DNA of 35,997 bases from Candidatus Kuenenia stuttgartensis (GTDB taxonomy: Bacteria; Planctomycetota; Planctomycetia; Planctomycetales; Planctomycetaceae): the NCBI GenBank assembly GCA_945904015.1, contig CAMDPK010000073.1, positions 1 to 35,997 on the forward strand, written 5' to 3'. Below the pieces are notes generated by a model, which made no database searches, had not been told where the DNA came from, and saw nothing but the letters and a program-made list of their open reading frames with translations. Shown here piece by piece: positions 8,270 to 15,618 of the stretch; the first letter of the stretch is position 1, and each line of letters opens with the position of its first letter. The position numbers and the translations under genes are program-made.

Positions 8270-9454
8270 CTAACGTTGCTGAGCTGGCAGTTGGTTGCGG
8301 TCCATTCGGACAGTCCCGGTGATCGGGGTTTGCGCCGGCAGGCTCCCGGCCAACGGCGTGGAAATGCGTGTGTCGGTACTGACATCCGAGGTCGGTTCAT
8401 CGAAGTTAATGACTTGCATCGCGCCGCCTCGGTAGATTTGCAGGATCCGTCGCTTGGGAGCGGGCCTGATTCCCAGCAGATCATCGAGAGTCAGACGCTC
8501 ACTGGCATTACCGACAAACCGGTCGACGTGTTCTTCCGACCGATCGGCATCCGCCTTCTTGTCGGCTTTGTCGAGATTCACGACATCCGCATCCGCGATC
8601 CTTAACGCGGCAAAAGCTTCCGCTACATTCTTCGATTGACGAGCCGGCACGTTTTGGAATTCCTCATCCGGCGTGGGGGGCTGCAAACCTTGCTTCTGCT
8701 TGATGAGACCAGGCAGCATCCCCACTTCGACCGGGGCGAACTGGAAGTCATCCTTGGGATTTCGCAACGTCAGTGACAGGTCTCCGCGGCCTTCGACCAC
8801 TTTCAGGATCTTGGCCTGTTGGGGCGTCACAGCAAACGTCACCGTGCTGGTGTTAAGGGCATTGGTCGACGGATCATTGCGGTTGCCGGACACGACGCTG
8901 ACGTTGAACGCCACGACTTCAATGCGCTCCAGTAAAGTCAAAGTGACTTGCGGGCGGCTCCCTTCAGGTTTGGCTCGAAAGAGGACATCCACGATCGAAC
9001 CGGGGACTGCGAAGCCGTTGACCGCACCAATGTTCTCGATGGGGACGGTCACCGCGCGATAGCCCGGTTGCAGCCGTTCGGCAATATCTGGCCCACCGCC
9101 GTCCTGGTAAAAGTCACCTGGATCAAATGGACGACCGGCTTGCACGGCCTTGCGCAGCGAGCGGCCTTGAATTTGTTGCGTGTTGCTGAGGAAGGTTAGT
9201 TTCTGGAATTCGCTTTTGCGGAATTGCTCCATTGTCATCCGTTGCGGAGCCAGGTCGTTGAGCGTCAGTTTTCGACCGGGTTGCAGGTCGGTGGCCGCTA
9301 ACGGAATCGTCACCATTTCCGGAGCCGCTTTCGGTGCCGCAGCCCCGCTCGCTACGGGGCGTTGCAGAGTTTGACGCACGACGAACGCTCCCCCCAAGCC
9401 CACTAAGGCTGCCAGGACGGTGACCGTCATTGTTCCAGAACTAATCTTTGCCAT
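8270..9454 (-). CDS. cpaB: CpaB/RcpC Flp pilus assembly protein
   Basis: This 394-residue periplasmic protein has an N-terminal membrane anchor (about 9-28). A SAF-type domain follows (VTIPLAATDLQPGRKLTLND, then GRSLRKAVQAGRPFDPGDF), and then the RcpC core: RLQPGYRAVTVPIENIG, GFAVPGSIVDVLF, and the later VTPQQAKILKVVEGRGDLSLTLR. CpaB associates with the outer-membrane secretin and steers pilus exit. After about residue 250 a charged linker (ADKKADADRSEEH) leads to a Pro/Thr-rich tail that is longer than usual and probably disordered. AGGTG lies before the ATG. It sits between the pilin-like genes and cpaF. No cpaC secretin or cpaE gene follows, unlike many Tad loci. Confidence 0.9.
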   Translation of the reverse strand: MAKISSGTMTVTVLAALVGLGGAFVVRQTLQRPVASGAAAPKAAPEMVTIPLAATDLQPGRKLTLNDLAPQRMTMEQFRKSEFQKLTFLSNTQQIQGRSLRKAVQAGRPFDPGDFYQDGGGPDIAERLQPGYRAVTVPIENIGAVNGFAVPGSIVDVLFRAKPEGSRPQVTLTLLERIEVVAFNVSVVSGNRNDPSTNALNTSTVTFAVTPQQAKILKVVEGRGDLSLTLRNPKDDFQFAPVEVGMLPGLIKQKQGLQPPTPDEEFQNVPARQSKNVAEAFAALRIADADVVNLDKADKKADADRSEEHVDRFVGNASERLTLDDLLGIRPAPKRRILQIYRGGAMQVINFDEPTSDVSTDTRISTPLAGSLPAQTPITGTVRMDRNQLPAQQR

Positions 9455-9492
9455 GATGCACCTCGTATAAGTCGATTGATCCGTTTGATCCG

Positions 9493-9798
9493 TTAATTCT
9501 CAGATGCCCCTGGTACCGTCAGGTCGAGGCCCGCAGGAGCCGTCGCCGAAGTCCCATCACCAGCATCGTTGTCGATAAAGCTCGCACTGATGACGAGCGT
9601 GCCAAGCGTGTAGTTCAACGAAAACGATTGATCGATGTTCTCCAGGGCGACCGACAGATCACCCAATTCTTGAGTCACTTGGTCTCGGATGGTCACCCAG
9701 CCACACAATGTGCCCAGGCAGACCACAGTGACGAAGAAAATGTACGCCGAAGCGTCCACCACTCCCGATTCGTCATTCCAGAATTCCCGAGGCCACAT
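9493..9798 (-). CDS. Pilin-like protein, third of three paralogues
   Basis: A 101-residue protein with a short positive or neutral N-terminus, NDESGVVDASAYIFF and a single hydrophobic helix (to about residue 35). Then comes the motif shared with its two paralogues, TIRDQVTQELGDL, followed by DQSFS. That layout fits a type IVb pilin or Tad pseudopilin: a short leader ending in Gly, a hydrophobic helix and a small variable tail. It differs from the other two in lacking the Glu after the putative cleavage glycine (DASAY replaces ISSEL) and in lacking their two C-terminal cysteines. The ATG at 9798 is preferred over one 21 bases upstream because AAGGGA precedes it. It ends 38 bases before cpaB. 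It may be a minor pilin. Confidence 0.72.
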   Translation of the reverse strand: MWPREFWNDESGVVDASAYIFFVTVVCLGTLCGWVTIRDQVTQELGDLSVALENIDQSFSLNYTLGTLVISASFIDNDAGDGTSATAPAGLDLTVPGASEN

Positions 9799-9893
9799 GG
9801 CACTTTCCCTTTTGATCACGTCACTTGGCGATGCAGCGCCGAATCATCCTTGGATGACATTCCCACAAGCCCTCCTGGCCAGAGCAATCTGAG

Positions 9894-10238
9894 CTAGATG
9901 CCTTCGCCACTCGACGGCGCAACGATCACCAAACACTGTGTTCCCAAATCGCCGTTCTGATCCGCTCCGGCTCCCGGCTGCTCGCAGAAGTCCGGCGCGT
10001 CAATAAATGTCGAGCCGGCAACGCTCCCGACCGAGGCGGTGATCGCCGCGAACGAGAACGATTGATCGACTTCCGAGACCGCGTCGGCGATGTCCGCCAA
10101 CTCCAGGACGACCTGATCTCGGACGGTGACCAACCCGGTCAGCAACCCGATCACGACAATCGTCATGATGAAAATCAGTTCCGAAGAGATCACGAATCCC
10201 GTTTCGTCCTGCCAAATCCGGACACTCATGGTTTTCAT
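9894..10238 (-). CDS. Pilin-like protein, second of three paralogues
   Basis: 114 residues. After a short leader, DETGFVISSELIF opens a hydrophobic helix (about 14-36), followed by TVRDQVVLELADIADAV and DQSFSF. The C-terminal tail has two cysteines, in DFCE and QCLVIV, about 24 residues apart, exactly as in the first paralogue; a disulphide after export is possible. In Flp pilins the prepilin peptidase cuts after a Gly with Glu at +5; here Glu is at +6, so processing is uncertain. The ribosome site is weak (AAG before GTGTGCC). A 519-base hairpin-rich spacer separates it from the gene upstream. Function as a Tad pilin is inferred from layout and neighbours. Confidence 0.75.
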   Translation of the reverse strand: MKTMSVRIWQDETGFVISSELIFIMTIVVIGLLTGLVTVRDQVVLELADIADAVSEVDQSFSFAAITASVGSVAGSTFIDAPDFCEQPGAGADQNGDLGTQCLVIVAPSSGEGI

Positions 10239-10757
10239 GGCACACTTTCTTGAAGCCGAGCCGGCGGAAACCGGCAGATAAATTAGTTTTCACCGCAGTT
10301 TGTAGGCTGCGGACCACACAGCTTCGTCGGCCGGGCTTGGGAGACAGGCTCCCCCAAGCCCTCTGACGATGCCGTTGAAGAGCAAACTCTTGAAACGGCC
10401 GACCGAAGTCGACCTCCTGGAACTGCATCCCAGGTCAGTTGCAAGCTGACCGTGTTTGCAGATCCGCGAAGCCAAACTTCTGGGTCAGAGATTTGGCTTG
10501 GCTTAGTTTGGTTTTCCACTCACTTCGTAGCGGTGAGGACAGAGGTGGTTTCGGTGCGACCTACACCACCTCTGTCGTAGCACCACCATGGTTGTGAGTC
10601 AGACGACCACAAGTCTTTAGACGCCGATTGCCAGTTGTGCCGGACTCGGGAGGAAACTCCCGAATCAAACATCGACTCATCCCAAAGGACATGTCTTCAA
10701 GACTGCTGACAGCCGTGACAGCCGTGAGCAACTCCACTAACAAAGGGCGACCGCTGA
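10239..10757. other. Spacer between pilin genes, packed with inverted repeats
   Basis: Six perfect short inverted repeats lie one after another: CCGCAG arms 10293-10298/10307-10312; GGGCTTGGG 10333-10341/10353-10361; GGTCAG 10433-10438/10446-10451; AAGCCAAA 10469-10476/10492-10499; GACAGAGGTGGT 10538-10549/10565-10576; TCGGGAG 10646-10652/10657-10663 around a GAAA loop. A 9-base direct repeat, GACAGCCGT twice, is also present near 10707-10730. None is followed by a T-run on the minus strand, so they are not classical terminators. No credible ORF was found. The transcript here may form a structured element that stabilises or separates pilin messages, or the spacer may be a mosaic of small palindromic elements. 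Confidence 0.75.
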
Positions 10758-11105
10758 CTACAAACCTTCGCCGCCGGCTGTCGTTCCAACAATGACCAAG
10801 CACTGCGGCAGAGCGCCGGGTGTTTGATCGTTGGTCGACGCGTCGGCTTCGCAGAAATCGTTCGTGTCCGCAAAGTTCACGCCAGCCGTGGACGACGCAT
10901 GCGCCGTCACGCCACTGTATGAATAGGACTGATCGACTTCCGAGATGGCGTCGGCAACGTCACCCAATTCGCCCAACACTTGGTCGCGAATTGTGGTCAA
11001 GCCAGTCACCATTCCGATGACCAGCAGAGTTGCCACGAAGACGAGCTCGGACGAAATCACAAACCCGTGCTCATCGTTCCACAATTGAAGCAGAAACTTT
11101 CGCAT
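10758..11105 (-). CDS. Pilin-like protein, first of three paralogues
   Basis: 115 residues. Leader MRKFLLQLWNDEHG, then FVISSELVFVATLLVIGM as the hydrophobic helix, TIRDQVLGELGDVADAI and DQSYSYS. The tail has cysteines in DFCE and PQCLVIV, as in the second paralogue, with which it shares most of its length. It has the best ribosome site of the three, AAGGAG 7 bases before the ATG, and a sigma-54-type promoter about 95 bases upstream, so it is likely the most strongly expressed and the main pilin. The Glu is one position later than in the classical Flp cleavage motif. Small planctomycete proteins of this pattern are sometimes misnamed aminotransferases in annotations; nothing here supports an enzyme. 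Confidence 0.77.
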   Translation of the reverse strand: MRKFLLQLWNDEHGFVISSELVFVATLLVIGMVTGLTTIRDQVLGELGDVADAISEVDQSYSYSGVTAHASSTAGVNFADTNDFCEADASTNDQTPGALPQCLVIVGTTAGGEGL

Positions 11106-12080
11106 GCAGATTCTCCTTTTTCAAAAGCTGCTATGCATGGTGAGACTGCCGAAGGAACACTCCGTCGGCACAATTGCTTGCAAGCGAATCTGTGCAATGC
11201 ACCCGCCATGCCATTGACGACTCAAGTCGCAAGTCCAAGCCATATCGCTGTGTGGGGCGTTGTTTAGCCCATTAACCGCAGCCCCACGTTGACACTGTTT
11301 GCGCTTCCTCATGATGTTTGGTCGCCAGTGCATTCGGCACGCCAGACACTTCCCGTGTCGTTGCCCAGCCGGGTAATACTCAGAGCAATCTGACGATCAT
11401 TCGGTCTTCGTTGACTCGGGTCACCTCGGTCTCTGAAGATCACACCTTTATTTTCGCGACTGTGAGGGAAAACGGATGCCGTCCCAACCTGAAATGAAAC
11501 GTCGCGAACGAGAAACATCAGGACGCAGCACTGAGCGTTGGGATTCGTGAGGTTGACCGATACCGCAGGTTAGCGCTCCGCTCGGCAGACAACCTCTGTG
11601 GATTGGCATTGCACAGTGCGCAGTGCGCGCATAGAGCGATTCACGTCTTCGGCTTGGTCACCTGGAACCAACGGTTTCAGGCGGATGTCTGCGTGTCGAT
11701 CCTGAACCACGGCTCATAAATGGCCAGTCGGCCGGCCCGTTTCTCAGAATCTGCGACCAGCGCTCCCGTTTCACTTTGCGCTTGCGCAACCCATCGATCG
11801 ACACTTCAATCCGCACTTATTAGCGGCGCTGAAGTTGGCGCTACCCTGTGGTTCCCAAAGTTATCACCAAGTGCTGTCAACTTGGAATTCTCTCTCGCTG
11901 GCCGGGGTGGTTTCGCCACGGGCTGGCGAACGGGACGTCGCGGTTTTCAAGCTGCCAGGCTGCCTATGCCTGTTCGTGACAGGCAGCTCCCGACTGTCCG
12001 GTTTTTCTGGATCAGGGCCGCGTGGTGTTGGCATTTTCTGGTCTTCAGCGATCGGCGACACGACCTGGTCGCGGCGGGGC
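11106..12080. other. Intergenic, no supported gene
   Basis: This is 975 bases holding the pilin operon leader and promoter candidate (to about 11290) and the region downstream of the glycan block. A small minus frame at 11309-11518 has an ATG but no convincing ribosome site or recognisable pattern. Plus-strand frames at 11720-12296 run into the antisense of the next gene and are Arg/Ser-rich. A GCCTGT-ACAGGC hairpin at 11968-11984 lies about 100 bases past the stop of the gene at 12081, without a T-run. Confidence 0.5.
11198..11213 (-). promoter_or_regulatory. Candidate sigma-54 promoter of the pilin operon
   Basis: Read on the minus strand the site is TGGCATGGCGGGTGCA. Two of the conserved positions deviate (T for C in the -24 half, G for T in the -12 half), but GG-N10-GC spacing is exact. 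The predicted start near 11187 gives a leader of about 80 bases containing a TGCCGA/TCGGCA hairpin (11147-11170) and the palindrome GCTTGCAAGC (11176-11185). Upstream, GTGGGGC (11252-11258) and GCCCCAC (11281-11287) form an inverted repeat that could bind an activator. Confidence 0.42.
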
Positions 12081-13862
12081 TCAACCGAGAGGATTGCCTA
12101 CGAGTGTTTCCATTCCGTTCGATCTGTCGCTGGCTGTGTGCAGTTCGTGTCGACAACGCGGCAACCGGACGCAAGCGAACAGCCCGGCGAAGATCGCCAC
12201 CAGCGACATTGCCAACCCGGCTTGCTTGGCTCGCGTGGTAGACCAAGCCACGCGCAGTGTTCCCGTGAACCCCGCCGGCACTTCAACACGCATTAACCCC
12301 AATTGAGTACGACTAATCGCGACTGGCAGGCCATTCAGCGTCGCACTGAAACCAATGGGAAAAAAATAATGCGGTAAAACGATCGCGGACTTCCCGGTGG
12401 TTTGTAGTTCACAGCTTAAAAGTCCTTGCTGAATCTGGTAGGCGCTAATCGTGGCGGGCGGATTGGAAACCGGTTGGCGCTGCCTGGGACTGATCTGATA
12501 ACTCTGGGCACCACGTGGGAGCCATTCGTCGGCGAGGTCAGGTGCGAAGAATTGATCGGCGATTTCACTCGCGTTTCGAGGCTCAACATGCGCAGTCCTT
12601 TTCGGACTCGGGCGAGTTGCCGCCGGCCAGACCAACAAGCCGCACAGGCAGCACACCGCCACACAGTGCTGTCCGCGGCCGCGACATCCCGGCACGCTCA
12701 ATCCCGCCAAACCAGCCATCGCCAATGAAACGAAAACCAGCAAACGCCAGGGAAACTGCACGCGTTCGAGCAGCGGTAAGTGGTCCCAAAACCAAACCGA
12801 TTGGGGAGACATTAGAAACAAGCTCGCCACCAGCAACAACGTGCAAAGACCAACGACTCGGCGTTGCGCGATTTCCCACTGCCACCAGTGCCGCGCCGCG
12901 ACGGCCAATCCCACTCCTGTCACAAGCGTGTGCAGCAGGCCCAGCTTCACCGGAATGGGGGTTTTCGTCACGCTGCGGTCGATCAACCACGACAGCGAAA
13001 TGAAATGGCGTGAGTAATGATAGAAGCCGTCGAAAATCTGGCCGTCCCACATCTTCTCGACCGAAGCGTAACGGCTTTCCAGAAACACCGGCAGCCAATA
13101 CACCGCCGACAGCCCGACGCCGAATGCCAGCACGGCCAGTCCGCGTCCGGCTGTCACGAAGGTCTTGGTGGAGATCGTCACGGCGAATAACACGAGTACC
13201 AGCAACGCATACATCGCCAGCGCGACGGCCGGGTGAGTCAGCACGACCGCCGCCGCCATGACCGCAGCCAGCACACCGAAACCACGTGATGGCTGCTCGC
13301 AAAAACGGACCAATCCAGACAATGCCCCCGGCACCAGCATCATCGCCGCGTACTCGGAGAGATCGCCACGCAGATACAGCTCTGTGTAAATGTAGGGAGC
13401 CGTCAGCAAGAAGGTGCCTGCGACAGCTCCCGCCCCGATCCCGAATCGATTCGCCAGCAGCGAGAACATTCCGAAATAGCCAATGCTCGAAAAGACCACC
13501 ACCGCCAACCCCAACTGCTGCGCGACCGGCAGCGCTGACGGAGCCAAACTGGCGACGTAAAAAAAGCCCGGCTGGTAATAGTTGAAGAACGGAGCACCCA
13601 GACCACCACGAAAGTGGGGGCACCACTGCGGAAGCAAAAAACCGCTCCACAAACAATCGCGGAATTCGATCAGGCGCAAACCATACCCGTGGCCATCGTG
13701 GTTCTCAAAAAACTGCCCATGACCGACCGCGAAGAAGTATCGGCTGACGCCAATCGCGAGGACCAGCCCCCAAACCATGGCGGCGATCTGCGGCGGCGTC
13801 CAGCGCGACTCGCGCAACCCCCTCAGAGTGGGATCAGCGGGTTTCTGTTCGAGAGAACTCAT
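12081..13862 (-). CDS. Polytopic membrane protein, PTPS-related / YfhO-like
   Basis: 593 residues with about ten to twelve hydrophobic segments and a soluble C-terminal domain. The first loop carries NHDGHGYGLRLIEFRD, then FRGGLGAPFFNYYQPGFFY, the pattern of GT-C-like membrane proteins annotated as 6-pyruvoyl-tetrahydropterin synthase-related or YfhO. These are thought to transfer sugars from polyprenyl-phosphate donors. The C-terminal beta-rich part (CELQTTGKSAIVLPHYFFP, then a last membrane helix) also fits YfhO. The start at 13862 has GGAGG 6 bases upstream; the longer open frame above it overlaps the end of the preceding gene and is Arg-rich. Last gene of the minus-strand glycan block. 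Substrate unknown. Confidence 0.82.
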   Translation of the reverse strand: MSSLEQKPADPTLRGLRESRWTPPQIAAMVWGLVLAIGVSRYFFAVGHGQFFENHDGHGYGLRLIEFRDCLWSGFLLPQWCPHFRGGLGAPFFNYYQPGFFYVASLAPSALPVAQQLGLAVVVFSSIGYFGMFSLLANRFGIGAGAVAGTFLLTAPYIYTELYLRGDLSEYAAMMLVPGALSGLVRFCEQPSRGFGVLAAVMAAAVVLTHPAVALAMYALLVLVLFAVTISTKTFVTAGRGLAVLAFGVGLSAVYWLPVFLESRYASVEKMWDGQIFDGFYHYSRHFISLSWLIDRSVTKTPIPVKLGLLHTLVTGVGLAVAARHWWQWEIAQRRVVGLCTLLLVASLFLMSPQSVWFWDHLPLLERVQFPWRLLVFVSLAMAGLAGLSVPGCRGRGQHCVAVCCLCGLLVWPAATRPSPKRTAHVEPRNASEIADQFFAPDLADEWLPRGAQSYQISPRQRQPVSNPPATISAYQIQQGLLSCELQTTGKSAIVLPHYFFPIGFSATLNGLPVAISRTQLGLMRVEVPAGFTGTLRVAWSTTRAKQAGLAMSLVAIFAGLFACVRLPRCRHELHTASDRSNGMETLVGNPLG

Positions 13863-13983
13863 CTCGTGCCTCCGGTGAAATTCGCACTCGCTGTGAAAGA
13901 CCTCAGGGTGGCATGGGGACGGCAGCGGCCAACAAGTTTGATGGCGCACTCGACGAATCCTCTCAGGACGAGAGCGTCTCACG

Positions 13984-15618
13984 TCAGGTCTCGTCGTCCA
14001 GCGAGAACACTGGCAATGGCGTTGACTCTGGCGCGGCCCGCACGCGCACCGCGCTTGCGAGGAGTTGTCGGGCTCCGGGGTGCGGCCGGCATTCGACCAT
14101 AAACTGGAAGGCGAAGAGCGTTGGCAGCAGTCGCGCCAGCCAGTTGGCGGTGGCTCCGAGGCAGCGGCCCCATTTGCCGCCGATCACGGCTTCAAACGGA
14201 ACCCCGACGGGCTGGCAGCGTTCCACTTGGTAGCCACATTCGCCGAGCAGACGCAGCAATGAGCGGCGAGTGAAGAGACGCTTATGCGTGATGTCCAAGA
14301 TGCCGCGTTCCGCATAGTTGAAGCGGCCCAACAGCAGGTTCAGCCGAATCGCAATGAAGGCGATGTTCGGCGTCGAGATCACGAATAACGGCGAGTTCCC
14401 GAGACTCGGCTGGGCACGGTAGCCGTGTCGCTGAGCCAACAGGAATTTCTCGGGGTCAGCCAGATGTTCAATCACGTCCAGCAGCAGCACCACGTCGTAC
14501 TTCCAGACATCGACCGGGAGCGGTTCGGATTCCAAGTCGGCGGCGATAAATTGAGTCAACGAGTGTGTCTTCGGCTCGTGCAAGTCGATGCCGGTCACGC
14601 GAATGCCCAGTTCGCGGCAGCGTTCTGCGACGTGTCCCGGCCCACAGCCAATGTCGAGCAGCAATTGCGGGCGGGCGCGTTCGACGACTTGCAGAGCCAT
14701 GCGGTGTGACGAGTACGGCAGCGCCGTTTTGTCGAAGTAGCGATCGGGTGTGAGTCGCCGCAGCTTGAGCGAACAGAGCATGCCCATCTGATGCAGCTTG
14801 AATTGCAGCGTCCTGGTCACGATGCCCCAGACCTGCCGCCAGCCGTGCAGACGACAGACTTCGCGAGTCGCGGCGGCCGGGATCGAGACTTCCTCAACGC
14901 GCGCTCCGGCGTAGGCGGCTTGCAGCAGGATCTCCGTGTCGAACAGAGCCTCGTTCGAATTGGTTTCGAAGGGAACGTTTTGCAGGAATGACGTTGAATA
15001 AAATCGCAGCCCGGTGAAATAGCTGCTCAGCCGCCAGCCAATCAGGGCATTCTGCAGCGACGTCAAAAAACGCGAACTCAGCCGTTGGAAAAATGGCAGT
15101 CGCGGGCGTCCACTCGCTGGTGCAGTGGACTTGGCAGCGGTGGGCGCGACGGACGAAGTGACTCGCGCACCGAGAATCACCTCGGCATGTGACTGACGCC
15201 AGGCGTCGATGAAGGTGGGCAGCAGTTCGGGGGCGGATTGCTCGTCAGCGTGCAGCAGCAGGACACCGTCAAAGCCGCCGTCGATCGCAGCTCGATAACC
15301 CAGCTTCTGACTGCCACCGTCACCTTGACTCGATCCGATTTGAATGATCGTGACGTTGTGGACCTCGGAGTCCGACAACCAACGAGCCAACCGGAATGGC
15401 CCGCTGTCGTCGGAAGCATCGTCCGCCACCAGAAAATGCACGTCCCGCCGATTCAACAACGTGCGCGGCACACGCTCGAACAGCTCACAAAGCCGCGACT
15501 CGAACTTGTGAGCGAGCACGTACACGAGCAACCGCTCTTCACCCTGGAGTGCCGCCGTCTGCTGCCGCCCGGCCTGCCAAGACGAGCCCGCATTCCAATC
15601 ATCAACGTTGTTCGTCAT
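13984..15618 (-). CDS. Fused GT2 glycosyltransferase and SAM methyltransferase
   Basis: 544 residues in two parts. Residues about 28-250 are a GT2 (DPM1-like) domain: LVYVLAHKFESRLCEL, the nucleotide-binding VADDASDDSG, and LLLHADEQSAPE where a DxD-like site is expected. Residues about 305-480 are a class I methyltransferase: motif I LLLDIGCGPGHVAERC, GIDLHEP, and VVLLLDVIEHLADPEKF, ending with the RLFTRRSLLRLLGECGY pattern of sugar or lipid methyltransferases. The gene's ATGA overlaps the stop of the GT39-like gene upstream, so the two are translationally coupled. Likely it adds and then methylates a sugar on a lipid-linked precursor. The GT2 DxD is only HAD/E-like, so activity needs testing. 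Confidence 0.85.
   Translation of the reverse strand: MTNNVDDWNAGSSWQAGRQQTAALQGEERLLVYVLAHKFESRLCELFERVPRTLLNRRDVHFLVADDASDDSGPFRLARWLSDSEVHNVTIIQIGSSQGDGGSQKLGYRAAIDGGFDGVLLLHADEQSAPELLPTFIDAWRQSHAEVILGARVTSSVAPTAAKSTAPASGRPRLPFFQRLSSRFLTSLQNALIGWRLSSYFTGLRFYSTSFLQNVPFETNSNEALFDTEILLQAAYAGARVEEVSIPAAATREVCRLHGWRQVWGIVTRTLQFKLHQMGMLCSLKLRRLTPDRYFDKTALPYSSHRMALQVVERARPQLLLDIGCGPGHVAERCRELGIRVTGIDLHEPKTHSLTQFIAADLESEPLPVDVWKYDVVLLLDVIEHLADPEKFLLAQRHGYRAQPSLGNSPLFVISTPNIAFIAIRLNLLLGRFNYAERGILDITHKRLFTRRSLLRLLGECGYQVERCQPVGVPFEAVIGGKWGRCLGATANWLARLLPTLFAFQFMVECRPHPGARQLLASAVRVRAAPESTPLPVFSLDDET

Noticed and set aside
10538..10576. Rho-independent terminator after the first pilin gene
   Set aside because: Strong stem but a 15-base loop and no T-run on either side; listed with the hairpin-rich spacer instead.
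11720..12296. Overlapping plus frames of 150-170 codons
   Set aside because: Arg/Ser-rich, no ribosome site, and the right part is antisense to the gene ending at 12081.
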